Assembly: GCF_017874575.1 (NCBI RefSeq) | Contig: NZ_JAGGLU010000004.1 | Location: 1 to 64,000, forward strand | DNA from: Lactobacillus colini | GTDB taxonomy: Bacteria; Bacillota; Bacilli; Lactobacillales; Lactobacillaceae | Reading direction: 5' to 3' | Length of the DNA stretch: 64,000 nucleotides | Shown here: in pieces, positions 53,991 through 63,171 of the stretch | Layout of the letters: each line of letters begins with the position of its first letter | Numbering within the stretch: the first letter of the stretch is position 1 | Notes under the pieces: model-generated | The model's database searches: none | Told to the model about the DNA's origin: nothing | The model's input: only the letters and a program-made list of their open reading frames with translations | Position numbers and translations under genes: made by a program

Positions 53991-54810
53991 ATAATTCGTT
54001 ATTTTCTAATGCCATAAAGATAGTCAAAATTAATAAGTCCGCACATCCTCCTAAACTATAGTTATTTTCTTTAAAGATCTTATTTAATTTTCTTAGATAA
54101 GCAAAACCTGCTGGCATTTTACTACCACCTAAATCTAAGTAATGTTCACATACTTCTTTTAACCAAGGTAGCTTATCAATTCCCCCTGCTCGCTTAATAA
54201 AGGTTGAGTCTTGAGTATTTAAAGCTAGCACTATTAGGGTATCTAAAAAACGTTCATTTAAATTTCCAGTTGCTTGGATTAAAAATGGATAGGCGACTTT
54301 TTCTACTACTGGGTAACCATCTTGAGCTAACTGTCGTACTCCCCCTAACCCATAACGCTTATATTGCCTTTCACCAGCTGTTTCATTAACTTTCTTTTGT
54401 GACAAATCTTTTTTTACTAAATTGTTACACATTTTTTTAATAACTTGATAAATATTTTGATGATTCTTTTTAGCATAACTTTGTGCACAAACAAAAATCC
54501 CTAAAGAAAATACTGCTCCCTTATGTGTATTTACGTTATTAGTTGCTTTAAGCATTGCTTTTTCTGCATTAAGGCCAGCTTGTCGCAGTAAATTAAACAT
54601 GATTGTTAAATCCGACTCAGTAAAACTTTCTCCTAGTTCGCAAGCGTAATTTAAGTAATCTTCTAAAGCTAAACTACTATTAATAAAAGTAAACACATCC
54701 ATATCCAAATGTGATCCTGCATCAACAGGATCTACCAAGCCTGGCTTAGGATTAGTTACTACTTCATAAAGCAAAGCTCTTAAGGCATGGTCTACTATTG
54801 CTTTAGTCAT
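53989..54810 (-). CDS. mdcB: Triphosphoribosyl-dephospho-CoA synthase
   Basis: Makes the prosthetic-group precursor for the malonate decarboxylase carrier protein from ATP and dephospho-CoA. The 273-residue protein is of the CitG/MdcB type: EVVTNPKPGLVDPVDAGSH (about 16-34), NTHKGAVFSLG (about 97-107), RYGLGGVRQLAQDG and the C-terminal GGSKMPAGFAYL and GGCADLL. No citrate lyase genes are in the window, and mdcG is nearby, so mdcB is the better name. The start is ATG with AGGTGAATT upstream. It converges on the plus-strand genes and has its own terminator and promoter. Confidence 0.92.
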   Translation of the reverse strand: MTKAIVDHALRALLYEVVTNPKPGLVDPVDAGSHLDMDVFTFINSSLALEDYLNYACELGESFTESDLTIMFNLLRQAGLNAEKAMLKATNNVNTHKGAVFSLGIFVCAQSYAKKNHQNIYQVIKKMCNNLVKKDLSQKKVNETAGERQYKRYGLGGVRQLAQDGYPVVEKVAYPFLIQATGNLNERFLDTLIVLALNTQDSTFIKRAGGIDKLPWLKEVCEHYLDLGGSKMPAGFAYLRKLNKIFKENNYSLGGCADLLILTIFMALENNEL

Positions 54811-54839
54811 AATTCACCTTTTTTCTTTATAACACATAA

Positions 54840-54918
54840 AAATACACTTCAAATTTTAGAAGTGCATTTACAAAATTAATTCTATTGTTTAATAGCTAAA
54901 TCTTTAAACAATAGAATT
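54840..54918 (-). terminator. Tandem hairpins after the phosphatase gene
   Basis: First a 14-bp perfect stem (54905-54918 with 54878-54891) and then CACTTC/GAAGTG (54864-54845) followed by TATTTTTATG on the minus strand. Together they should end transcription from the phosphatase gene before mdcB. Confidence 0.7.
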
Positions 54919-54931
54919 TTAATATCAGAAC

Positions 54932-55390
54932 TTATTTATCTTCAAGCTTTTTAAATAAAGCTTTACATCCTCGATAAATATCCTGATATGACTTTTCAAA
55001 ATCTCCTGTATACCAAGGGTCATCAACATCATCATAAGAACCAACAAAGTTTAATAATTTATATTCCTTATGATCTGGATCTCCACCACAAATACGATTT
55101 ATATCAAAAAAGTTCTCTTCATCTAGCGCAATTAGATAATCATATTTCTGATAATCTTCACGCGTAAGTTGACGTGCAAAATGATTGGAAAACGGTATAT
55201 TATGCTCATTTAAAGTTCTTTGAGCACGCGAGTCAATATTATGACCAATTGCATCTTGTGTTGCAGCTGCAGAGTCAATCTGGTATTGATTGCTTTTTTT
55301 AGCCTTATTGACAATGTCTTTCATAATAAACTCTGCCATTGGTGAACGACAAATGTTCCCATGACAGACAAAAATAATATTTTTAGTCAT
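54932..55390 (-). CDS. Low-molecular-weight protein tyrosine phosphatase
   Basis: The 152 residues hold the signature VCHGNICRSPMAE with Cys9 and Arg15 of the CX5R loop and the general acid in DDVDDPWYTGDF near 122-133. Function in signalling is likely; the substrate is unknown. It stands first downstream of three uncharacterised membrane/secreted protein genes on the same strand and is followed by two hairpins. The start is ATG; no strong ribosome binding site is visible. Confidence 0.93.
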   Translation of the reverse strand: MTKNIIFVCHGNICRSPMAEFIMKDIVNKAKKSNQYQIDSAAATQDAIGHNIDSRAQRTLNEHNIPFSNHFARQLTREDYQKYDYLIALDEENFFDINRICGGDPDHKEYKLLNFVGSYDDVDDPWYTGDFEKSYQDIYRGCKALFKKLEDK

Positions 55391-55427
55391 ATTGTTATTA
55401 AGCTTCTTCCTCTACTTGGTTTATTAC

Positions 55428-55967
55428 TTATTCTTCTTTACTTTTAATAGCTGCCGTCATACGAGCAAGTTTATTCTTATATAAGCCGAAAGTCTTTTTC
55501 AATTCTATCTTAGAGTTGATCGTAATACCATCATTCGTAACTTTAACTTGATTAATCCCTACTTCAACATTTACACTGCCATACTTATTGCTCAAAGTAT
55601 AAGTATTATCAGAATTTTTTACAATATTTAAAACGTCATCACTCAATTCTTGAGCAATATCCTCAATTAACTTAGCTGTCGCCTCATTATTATGGTTTTT
55701 TCTTGCATAGGCCATGTAACCCATTAGCATCCACTCATCATTAGAAAATACTTCCTTGGATTTATTATCCTTGGAAATAGCACGATTATGAGTAGATTTA
55801 TTTGATGAGTTATTATTTTTGTTATTCTCAATAGATGATGAAGATTTTTGGCTAGTTATAGGCTCTACAACCTTGTTAGCCTTATCTTGTGCTTGTTTAG
55901 TAAAGTAAAATACAGCTCCTATTAAAATCACAACAACTGCCATTAAGGCTACAATAGCTCTCTTCAT
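55428..55967 (-). CDS. Uncharacterised secreted or membrane-anchored protein
   Basis: The 179-residue protein has one N-terminal membrane helix (KRAIVALMAVVVILIGAVFYF), a Ser/Asn/Lys-rich linker (about 30-65) and a small domain with EWMLMGYMAYARKNHNNEA and YTLSNKYGSVNVEVGINQVK. I recall similar proteins in lactobacilli but no function. No lipobox cysteine is present. Start at the ATG at 55967 with GAGGTGG upstream. It lies 37 nt upstream of the phosphatase gene and 30 nt downstream of another membrane gene. Confidence 0.8.
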   Translation of the reverse strand: MKRAIVALMAVVVILIGAVFYFTKQAQDKANKVVEPITSQKSSSSIENNKNNNSSNKSTHNRAISKDNKSKEVFSNDEWMLMGYMAYARKNHNNEATAKLIEDIAQELSDDVLNIVKNSDNTYTLSNKYGSVNVEVGINQVKVTNDGITINSKIELKKTFGLYKNKLARMTAAIKSKEE

Positions 55968-55997
55968 AATTTGCCACCTCATGTTGTATATTTTACA

Positions 55998-56756
55998 CTA
56001 ATTAGCTGCATGCTTATATTTTTTCCTAGTTAATTTTACTGAGGATTTTTTCTTTTTGCCAATTTTGGCACCAAATAGCCAAAAAATTGAAACAATAATT
56101 GAAATAGTGATACTTATCAAAAATCCACTATCTAGATCGATTTTTATTCCAGAATAAATAAGTTTATGCAAGACGCTTGTTAATTGCATAGATCCTAATT
56201 GCATTAACTCGTATGAGCCAACTGAAGCAATTAATATCGGTATAATTGCACTACGAATACCAAACAAGATCATTAAAGTCGCTATAATATACAACAGTAA
56301 AATCACATAATATAGTAGCCGATAATATTGAGCATACTTATTTATTTGGTTTTCATACTTATCTAGCTGATCATTAGCTATCTTTATCAAGAAATCGTTA
56401 ATTATCTTTTCTTGGTCAGTATCATTTTTTAGTCCCAAATCATTTATCCCGATCTGACCATTTTGTTGAAAAGAACTAGTAGTAGCATTAAATTTACTTA
56501 GAGAAGTCTTTATCTCTATTTTTTTAGGTAATTGATTTAAAATAGCATTATCTAATCCTAAAGCTTGAAATAATTGAACTCCAGTCCGGACATTACTATT
56601 ACCTGATTGAGCAGCCGCTTTATTTAAAGCTGAATTAACTAGTCCTGAAGTCGAAGATGACATAGTAATACTACTATGAACAGTAAAAAATGTTGCAATA
56701 ATTACTCCTATTATAATAATTATCTTAATAATCCAAGTATTTAATTTTTTAAACAT
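55998..56756 (-). CDS. Uncharacterised membrane protein with extracytoplasmic domain
   Basis: The 252-residue protein has a membrane helix at 10-26, an extracytoplasmic domain of about 110 residues rich in Ser/Asn/Gln (including SALNKAAAQSGNSNVRTG), and three further helices (about 145-245). It ends in a basic Lys/Arg tail. I do not recognise a family. The start is ATG. It is spaced 15 nt from the next gene and 10 nt from the previous one, so an operon is likely. Confidence 0.78.
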   Translation of the reverse strand: MFKKLNTWIIKIIIIIGVIIATFFTVHSSITMSSSTSGLVNSALNKAAAQSGNSNVRTGVQLFQALGLDNAILNQLPKKIEIKTSLSKFNATTSSFQQNGQIGINDLGLKNDTDQEKIINDFLIKIANDQLDKYENQINKYAQYYRLLYYVILLLYIIATLMILFGIRSAIIPILIASVGSYELMQLGSMQLTSVLHKLIYSGIKIDLDSGFLISITISIIVSIFWLFGAKIGKKKKSSVKLTRKKYKHAAN

Positions 56757-56766
56757 TTTTTATCTC

Positions 56767-57285
56767 CTAAATCGAATGACAATGCTTTTTAAATAATATG
56801 ATACTGATCCAAACAGAAATAAACGATGGCAGTATCACTACTACAAACAAATTTGGATCTAAAAAATTACCTACAGTTATGTAGTGTACTACTTTAGTTA
56901 TCTTTGTGACATTAGAAAAAATAGCCTGATAAACTGTAACATAAATCAAAGTCCATTGAATATAATATTCAATTAAGGTCAATGTAGTTGTTGACAATGG
57001 AAAAATATGATGAAAAATCCTTAACCACCAGTAAAGTAAAATACCCGAAATAATTACTAAAATACCAAGTAAAGTAAATAAATTACCTAGTTTTAAATTA
57101 ACATCTGTTTGAATAAATAAAAATGCTAATACAAAGAAAACTAAAAAATTGATTGTACTCAATATTATCATCACAGCAAACAAGATTAGTGCTTTGATAA
57201 AATAAAAATGATTCTTTTCTTTAAATATTGTAATTAAACCAATAATTATCAAAATACCTAAAAATATTGGCCATACTTGTGTCAT
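56767..57285 (-). CDS. Uncharacterised polytopic membrane protein
   Basis: A 172-residue protein with five or six membrane helices (about 4-20, 31-57, 66-85, 102-125, 145-165) and few charged residues. It has no recognisable catalytic motif. I start at the ATG at 57285 (MTQVWPIFLGI) with GAGGG 5 nt upstream; an ATG six codons earlier has no site. First gene of the cluster leading to the phosphatase at 54932. Confidence 0.75.
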   Translation of the reverse strand: MTQVWPIFLGILIIIGLITIFKEKNHFYFIKALILFAVMIILSTINFLVFFVLAFLFIQTDVNLKLGNLFTLLGILVIISGILLYWWLRIFHHIFPLSTTTLTLIEYYIQWTLIYVTVYQAIFSNVTKITKVVHYITVGNFLDPNLFVVVILPSFISVWISIILFKKHCHSI

Positions 57286-57345
57286 AGATACCCTCTTTTC
57301 CATTTAATAATTATACTTGGTTTTATTGCTGTTTTTAACAATAAA

Positions 57346-57388
57346 TAAAAAACTGTATAACTTTGAAAATCAATTCAAAACTATACAG
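57346..57388 (-). terminator. Terminator of engB
   Basis: CTGTATA/TATACAG plus TTTGAA/TTCAAA form one long stem with a short apical loop (57353-57388), then TTTTTTATT on the minus strand, 7 nt after the engB stop. Confidence 0.82.
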
Positions 57389-57394
57389 CTTTAG

Positions 57395-57979
57395 TTATTC
57401 ATGAGCTTCTATCCAATCCCAGAATTTATCTACATTAAGCTTAGCAACACTGGAAAATGGTAAAAAAGATACATTTTTTCTCTTTAAATTTAATGATTTA
57501 CCTATTTTTTGTTTGATTTGACTAGCTTCCATTTTCTTAAGCTTATCCATTTTAGTTGCTACAACTAGAATGGGAATATCAAGATACTGTGCATATTCAA
57601 ACATACTAATATCATCCTTAGTTGGATCATGCCGTGCATCTACTAGTAAAACAAGTCCCTTAAGATCAGCACGTGTTTCAAGGTAATCTTGAATCATCTC
57701 ACCAAACTTCTCACGTTGCTTTTTAGAAACTTTAGCATAGCCATAACCAGGAACATCAACTAAATATAGTAGATTGTTTACTTTGTAAAAGTTTAAAGTC
57801 TGTGTCTTGCCTGGCTGCTGAGATGTTCTAGCAAGCTTACGACGATTTACAATAGTATTAATTAAACTTGATTTTCCTACGTTAGAACGTCCTGCTAAAG
57901 CAAATTCAGGCAAGTCATCATTAGGGTACTGTTTTTCAGAAACTGCACTAATAACAAATTCACTATCTGTAACCTTCAT
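57395..57979 (-). CDS. engB: Ribosome biogenesis GTPase YsxC/EngB
   Basis: GTPase needed for late 50S subunit maturation. The 194 residues show FALAGRSNVGKSSLIN (about 26-41), the DVPGYGYAKV region and ATKMDK. The ATG overlaps the clpX stop codon (TAATG), so the two are coupled. A strong terminator follows. The clpX-engB pair is standard in Firmicutes. Confidence 0.97.
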   Translation of the reverse strand: MKVTDSEFVISAVSEKQYPNDDLPEFALAGRSNVGKSSLINTIVNRRKLARTSQQPGKTQTLNFYKVNNLLYLVDVPGYGYAKVSKKQREKFGEMIQDYLETRADLKGLVLLVDARHDPTKDDISMFEYAQYLDIPILVVATKMDKLKKMEASQIKQKIGKSLNLKRKNVSFLPFSSVAKLNVDKFWDWIEAHE

Positions 57980-59232
57980 TATTTAGCCGCCTGTTCTTCA
58001 AGATTACCTTTGTAGCTAACTTCTGGTTTAGCATGGTTAAGGATAACATCCTTATTAATTGTAACTGTATCAATAGAATCATCACTAGGAGCCTTGTACA
58101 TTATGTCCATCATTGAATTCTCAATAATAGATCTCAAGCCCCTAGCTCCCATATGGCGACTTAAAGCCAAATCAGCAATTGCCTTCAAGGCATCATCAGT
58201 AAATTCTAAATCAACACCATCTAAACTCATTAAACGTTGGTATTGCTTAGTTAAGGCATTTTTTGGCTCAGTCAAAATTCTTACCAAGGATTCTGAGTCT
58301 AATTTGTCCAAAGTAGAGATAATTGGAATGCGTCCAATAAATTCTGGTATTAAACCAAACTTGACTAAATCTCCAGTAGTAAGATAATCTTGCCACTTAG
58401 AGGCATCAACTTGATTTAATTCATTTTCAGCACCAAATCCTATTGTCTTTTTACCTAAACGGTTTTTAACAATATTTTCAATACCGTCAAAAGCTCCACC
58501 CACAATAAACAGAATATTAGTAGTATCCATTCTAATCATTTGTTGCTGTGGATGCTTTCTGCCGCCTTGTGGTGGGATAGATGCAATTGTTCCTTCTAAA
58601 ATCTTCAATAATGATTGCTGAACACCTTCACCTGATACATCGCGAGTAATTGATACATTTTCTGCCTTTTTAGAAATTTTATCAATTTCATCAATATATA
58701 TAATTCCGCGCTGAGCACGTTCAAGATCATAATCAGCATTTTGAAGCAGCTTTAATAAAATATTTTCTACATCTTCACCAACATAGCCAGCTTCTGTTAA
58801 GGTAGTCGCGTCTGCAATTGCAAATGGAACATTTAAAATTCGAGCTAAAGTTTGGGCTAAATAGGTCTTTCCAGACCCCGTAGGCCCAATTAATGCAATG
58901 TTGGATTTTTGTAGCTCAGTTCCATCATCAATATCCATTTGACTGATTCTCTTATAGTGATTATAAACCGCAACTGATAACACGCGTTTAGCACGGTCTT
59001 GACCAATTACGTATTCATCCAATTGCTTTTTAATCTCCATAGGTTTAGGAAGATCTTTAGTTTCTTTTAAAGAGTCTGCACGTAATTCATCGTCAATGAT
59101 TTTTTGGGAAACTTCAATACATTCATTACAAATATATACACCATTTCCTGCCACAATTTTTCTTACTTGTGATTGTGATTTACCGCAAAAAGAGCATCTT
59201 ACTTCTTCCGGTTGAGTGACATCATTAGTCAA
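57979..59232 (-). CDS. clpX: ClpX, ATPase subunit of the Clp protease
   Basis: Unfolds substrates for ClpP. The 417 residues have an N-terminal zinc-binding domain (Cys13, Cys16, and CNEC near 35), Walker [13 protein letters not shown] (about 116-127), Walker [10 protein letters not shown] and the IGF loop for ClpP docking (KTIGFGAEN). The start is TTG at 59232 with AAGGGG about 9 nt upstream; it gives the expected N-terminus. It is separated from tig by the tig terminator and has its own promoter region of about 90 nt. Confidence 0.97.
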   Translation of the reverse strand: MTNDVTQPEEVRCSFCGKSQSQVRKIVAGNGVYICNECIEVSQKIIDDELRADSLKETKDLPKPMEIKKQLDEYVIGQDRAKRVLSVAVYNHYKRISQMDIDDGTELQKSNIALIGPTGSGKTYLAQTLARILNVPFAIADATTLTEAGYVGEDVENILLKLLQNADYDLERAQRGIIYIDEIDKISKKAENVSITRDVSGEGVQQSLLKILEGTIASIPPQGGRKHPQQQMIRMDTTNILFIVGGAFDGIENIVKNRLGKKTIGFGAENELNQVDASKWQDYLTTGDLVKFGLIPEFIGRIPIISTLDKLDSESLVRILTEPKNALTKQYQRLMSLDGVDLEFTDDALKAIADLALSRHMGARGLRSIIENSMMDIMYKAPSDDSIDTVTINKDVILNHAKPEVSYKGNLEEQAAK

Positions 59233-59331
59233 ATTATATGACCCCTTTCTTACTCAACTAACTAAAAGATAGTTTATCATTTTTACACAATAAGGTAAAA
59301 AAATAGAATTCTTGGTTTTAGTTTTCATTAT

Positions 59332-59362
59332 AAAAGGGCGACTATTCAGTCGCCCTTTTATT
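59332..59362. terminator. Terminator of tig
   Basis: A perfect 12-bp stem (AAAAGGGCGACT/AGTCGCCCTTTT) with a 4-nt loop and T-rich ends on both sides. Confidence 0.9.
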
Positions 59363-59385
59363 AACTTCAAATTGGCAAGAACTAA

Positions 59386-60717
59386 CTATTTATCTTCTTT
59401 TTCAGTTGAAGATTTTTTTGATGATGCTTTCTTCTTGGCAACTTGCTTAGCCTTATCAGTAATTAAATCAATAGCTTTTCTTACAGCGATATCATGCTTA
59501 AGCATATCATCAGTCAAAGTACGACGTACAACCTTTTCATCCATGTTGTAATCATGTGCTAAATCTTTGATTTCTTGCTTAATTTCATCTTCAGTTGCAT
59601 CAAGCTTTTCTTTAGCAACAATAGCTTCTAAGACAAGGTTAGTCTTAACACGGTCAGCAGCATCCTTAGCGAATTGTTCACGCAATTGAGCTTCAGTAGT
59701 ACCAGTTAATTTGAAGTAAGTTTGTGGGTCAATTCCTTGACGTTGCATATTACCTAAGTATTGATTCATTTGAGTGTTGATATCGTCTTGAATCATTGCA
59801 TCTGGAATTTCATCAATTTCGGCATTATCAACAGCACCACGAATAGCAGCATCTTGAATAGCATCCTTAGCACTATCTTCTTTTTGCTTCTTTAAATCCT
59901 TCTTGATTTTGTCTTTTAATTCATCAAGTGATTCAACGCTGTCATCAACATCCTTAGCAAATTCATCGTCTAACTTAGGCAATTCTTTAGACTTAACTTC
60001 ATGAATCTTAGTAGCAAAGTGAGCTTCTTTACCAGCTAAATCTTTAGCACCGTAATCTTCTGGGAAGGTTACAACAACATCTACATCATCGCCGGCTTTA
60101 TGACCAATAAGTTGATCTTCAAAACCTGGAATGAAGGTACCTGAGCCTAATTCTAATGAGTAGTTTTGTGCACTACCACCATCAAATGGCTTGCCATCAA
60201 CAGTACCCTTGTAGTCAATAGTTACAGTATCACCCTTAGCAGCTTCGCCGTCTTTTAATACTAATTCAGCATTTTGTTCACGACGCTTATCTAATTCAGC
60301 ATCAACATCTTTTACTAATACACGGGTACTTTGCTTAGGAACTTCAATCCCCTTGTAGTCGCCTAGTTTAACTTCAGGCTTAACACTAACAGTAGCTTTC
60401 ATAACCCAATCTTTACCTGCATCCATTGAATCAGGAACAATTTGTGGTTGACCTACTGGATCAATACCTGCTTCTTTCACAGCACTGCTGTAAACATCTG
60501 GTAAAACAATATTTAAAGCATCTTCATAAAGAGCTTCTTCACCATAGTATTGATCAAAAATAAGACGTGATACGTGACCTTTACGGAAGCCAGGAACACG
60601 TAAATTCTTCTTTACACGTTTAAAAGCTTGATCTAAAGCCTTTTTTACTTGATCTTGTGAAATTTCAAAAGTTAATTCGCCGGTTGTCTTGCCGGTCTTT
60701 TCCCATTTTACAGACAT
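59386..60717 (-). CDS. tig: Trigger factor
   Basis: Ribosome-bound chaperone and peptidyl-prolyl isomerase. From the ATG at 60717 ([19 protein letters not shown]) it has 443 residues; GGAGG lies 8 nt upstream and the longer frame is rejected. The ribosome-binding loop [11 protein letters not shown] (about 40-50), the FKBP-type domain with [13 protein letters not shown] (about 175-187) and the helical C-terminal domain with a Lys/Ser-rich tail are all present. Monocistronic. Confidence 0.97.
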   Translation of the reverse strand: MSVKWEKTGKTTGELTFEISQDQVKKALDQAFKRVKKNLRVPGFRKGHVSRLIFDQYYGEEALYEDALNIVLPDVYSSAVKEAGIDPVGQPQIVPDSMDAGKDWVMKATVSVKPEVKLGDYKGIEVPKQSTRVLVKDVDAELDKRREQNAELVLKDGEAAKGDTVTIDYKGTVDGKPFDGGSAQNYSLELGSGTFIPGFEDQLIGHKAGDDVDVVVTFPEDYGAKDLAGKEAHFATKIHEVKSKELPKLDDEFAKDVDDSVESLDELKDKIKKDLKKQKEDSAKDAIQDAAIRGAVDNAEIDEIPDAMIQDDINTQMNQYLGNMQRQGIDPQTYFKLTGTTEAQLREQFAKDAADRVKTNLVLEAIVAKEKLDATEDEIKQEIKDLAHDYNMDEKVVRRTLTDDMLKHDIAVRKAIDLITDKAKQVAKKKASSKKSSTEKEDK

Positions 60718-60896
60718 TAATAATACCTCCGATGTCAAATTTGGGTTGCTCTTGCACACTCAACTATCTTACCTTAAATACCGCCAAAACACAAATTCAC
60801 AGCGGTTTTTTATGCTAAATTTATTATAAAGATTTTCAAATAATAAATAATTTATAGTTAAAATTTATTACACTTATATAAAATAATTTAATGTAT

Positions 60897-60926
60897 AAAA
60901 AAAGACATGTCCAACGACATGTCTTT
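60897..60926 (-). terminator. Terminator of tuf
   Basis: A perfect 11-bp stem (AAAGACATGTC/GACATGTCTTT) with a 4-nt loop, then seven T on the minus strand, about 18 nt after the tuf stop. Confidence 0.92.
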
Positions 60927-60944
60927 CTCCAATCCATTAAAGGA

Positions 60945-62135
60945 TTAGTCAAGAATTTCAGTTACTTGACCGGCACCAACAGTCTTACCACCTTCACGGA
61001 TAGTAAACTTAGTACCCTTTTCAATGGCAACTGGCTTGATCAATTCAACAGTGAATTCAACGTTATCACCAGGCATAACCATTTCAGTACCTTCTGGCAA
61101 TTCAATCTTACCAGTTACGTCAGTAGTGTGGAAGTAGAATTGTGGACGGTAATCTGAGAAGAATGGAGTGTGACGACCACCTTCATCTTTGTTCAAGATA
61201 TATACTTGACCCTTAAAGTTCTTGTGGGTTTGAATTGAACCAGGTGCAGCTAAAACTTGACCACGTTCAACTTGGTCACGGTCGATACCACGAAGTAATA
61301 CACCAACGTTATCGCCGGCTTCACCTAAGTCAAGAGTCTTGTGGAACATTTCCAAACCAGTAACAGTTGACTTTTCAACCTTGTCAGTTAAACCAACGAT
61401 TTCAACTTCGTCACCAACTTTAACAGTACCACGGTCGATACGACCAGAAGCAACAGTACCACGACCAGTGATAGTAAATACATCTTCAACTGGCATTAAG
61501 AATGGCTTGTCAGTGTCACGTTCTGGAGTTGGAATGTATTCGTCAACAGTTTCCATTAATTTTCTGATAACGTCTTGTTGTTCCTTGTCACCTTGAAGTG
61601 CCTTCAAAGCTGAACCACGGATAACTGGTACATCATCACCAGGGTAATCGTATTCAGTTAACAAGTCACGAACTTCCATTTCAACCAAGTCGATTAATTC
61701 TGGATCATCAACTAAGTCAACCTTGTTTAAGAATACAACGATGTATTGAACACCAACTTGACGAGCAAGTAAGATGTGTTCACGAGTTTGTGGCATAGGA
61801 CCATCAGTTGCAGCAACAACTAAGATAGCACCATCCATTTGTGCAGCACCAGTAATCATGTTCTTGATGTAGTCTGCGTGGCCTGGAGCGTCCATGTGTG
61901 CGTAGTGACGGTTAGTAGTTTCGTATTCAACGTGAGCAGTGTTGATAGTAATACCACGTTCTTTTTCTTCTGGAGCTGCGTCGATTTGTGAGTAATCTTC
62001 AGCTTTTGCTAAACCATCTTCTGCCAAAACAGTAGTGATAGCTGCAGTTAAAGTGGTCTTACCATGGTCAACGTGGCCGATAGTACCAATGTTAACGTGC
62101 GGCTTAGTTCTTTCGTAATGTTCTTTTTCTGCCAT
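60945..62135 (-). CDS. tuf: Elongation factor Tu
   Basis: Delivers aminoacyl-tRNA to the ribosome. The 396 residues include [14 protein letters not shown] (19-32), [14 protein letters not shown] (switch I), [13 protein letters not shown] (here MDAPGHADY rather than the more common VDCPGH) and NKVDLVDD. Base composition and codon choice are more biased than in neighbours, as expected for a very highly expressed gene. The start is ATG with AGGAGG upstream. It has two candidate promoters and a strong terminator. Confidence 0.98.
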   Translation of the reverse strand: MAEKEHYERTKPHVNIGTIGHVDHGKTTLTAAITTVLAEDGLAKAEDYSQIDAAPEEKERGITINTAHVEYETTNRHYAHMDAPGHADYIKNMITGAAQMDGAILVVAATDGPMPQTREHILLARQVGVQYIVVFLNKVDLVDDPELIDLVEMEVRDLLTEYDYPGDDVPVIRGSALKALQGDKEQQDVIRKLMETVDEYIPTPERDTDKPFLMPVEDVFTITGRGTVASGRIDRGTVKVGDEVEIVGLTDKVEKSTVTGLEMFHKTLDLGEAGDNVGVLLRGIDRDQVERGQVLAAPGSIQTHKNFKGQVYILNKDEGGRHTPFFSDYRPQFYFHTTDVTGKIELPEGTEMVMPGDNVEFTVELIKPVAIEKGTKFTIREGGKTVGAGQVTEILD

Positions 62136-62205
62136 TTAAAATGACCCTCCTGTAAATATTTGCAAGAAGTCCGTTGAGTAAGTAACGGATAATTCTCTGT
62201 TGATT

Positions 62206-62293
62206 ATTATACTACTTTCAAAGGCAAATGCATAGCCTGTACCCCTTTGAAAATATCCTCTATTGATTATACTAGATAAGACAAAAAAGTAAA
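62206..62293 (-). promoter_or_regulatory. tuf: Tandem tuf promoter region with inverted repeat
   Basis: P1: TTTACT (62293-62288), 16-nt spacer, TATAAT (62271-62266). A second TATAAT (62211-62206) lies 60 nt further down with no good -35. Both occur in a similar TTGATTAT-type context on the other strand. Between them TTTCAAAGG (62216-62224) and CCTTTGAAA (62244-62252) form a 9-bp inverted repeat, which a P1 transcript would fold. Confidence 0.55.
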
Positions 62294-62302
62294 CCTTTTT
62301 TG
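62282..62302 (-). terminator. Weak terminator-like repeat after the TPR gene
   Basis: CAAAAAAG/CTTTTTTG inverted repeat (62282-62289 with 62295-62302), low in GC, lies 9 nt after the TPR stop codon and overlaps the tuf P1 -35. It may only partly stop transcription from the rnj-TPR unit. Confidence 0.35.
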
Positions 62303-62310
62303 CTCAAAAC

Positions 62311-63171
62311 TTAATCAAAACTATTATTTATTAATTCTTCATAAGACATATATTGGTAGACTTTATCAAGTAGGTTTTGATTTGTACCGCCGTGTTTATT
62401 TTCTAGATAATGGCGAAAATCATGAGTAAATTGATCTGGATCGGAAATATAATCATGCAATTTAGGATAAAGCATTCCTAAACAAATATTCAATTCACCT
62501 ATCATTAATTCAATTTTATTTGGATCACGTCTTAAATAGTCAGCTAAACTTGCACAGCATTCTTGATAGATGGGATCTTTTTGCAAAAGTACAGTTTCTT
62601 TAGGAATAAAGAATTTATTTTCACCCATTATAGAAACCGTCACTTCTTTATCGTAACCTAATTTTATTAGGTCTTCACAAAAAGACAATTTTAGAGCAAA
62701 ACTTTGAGTAGGATCAATAAGTAGACTTTGAGCCAATTGAATGAAATTAGCCTTACTTAGACGATATAGTTCGTGATAATCTTGCTCGCTAACTGACCTT
62801 AATTCCTTGAAGTTTTTCATTAGAGATCGTTGAGTACGTTCACTAGCTGGAAAAATATTCACATCTATTTTTTTGCCACTTAAATTTTCTATTTCTAAAG
62901 CTTCAATATTGAAATCTAAACCCTTTAATATTTTTAAATATAAATTATAGGTTCTAGAATCTGAAAATAAGTCTGGCTCTTCTTTTATCAGAGTGTATGC
63001 TTGTTGAAATTTGTTTTGCTTTAACAATAAATTACATAGCTTATAAACAATTTCAGAGCTATATCCTATCCTTAAAGCTTCTAATAAATGCTGAATGGCA
63101 TTATCTATATTATCTTTTTGAATTTCTAGATCAGCCAAACTTAATAAGTTGCTTTGACTAGCGTTAGGCAT
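62311..63171 (-). CDS. Tetratricopeptide-repeat protein
   Basis: The 286-residue cytoplasmic protein has two or three TPR-like helix pairs at the N-terminus (SLADLEIQKDNIDNAIQHLL, EIVYKLCNLLLKQNKFQQAY) and a C-terminal domain without known motifs. Such proteins lie next to RNase J in lactobacilli; a scaffold role in RNA degradation is only a guess. Its ATG overlaps the rnj stop codon (TAATG), indicating translational coupling. Confidence 0.82.
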   Translation of the reverse strand: MPNASQSNLLSLADLEIQKDNIDNAIQHLLEALRIGYSSEIVYKLCNLLLKQNKFQQAYTLIKEEPDLFSDSRTYNLYLKILKGLDFNIEALEIENLSGKKIDVNIFPASERTQRSLMKNFKELRSVSEQDYHELYRLSKANFIQLAQSLLIDPTQSFALKLSFCEDLIKLGYDKEVTVSIMGENKFFIPKETVLLQKDPIYQECCASLADYLRRDPNKIELMIGELNICLGMLYPKLHDYISDPDQFTHDFRHYLENKHGGTNQNLLDKVYQYMSYEELINNSFD

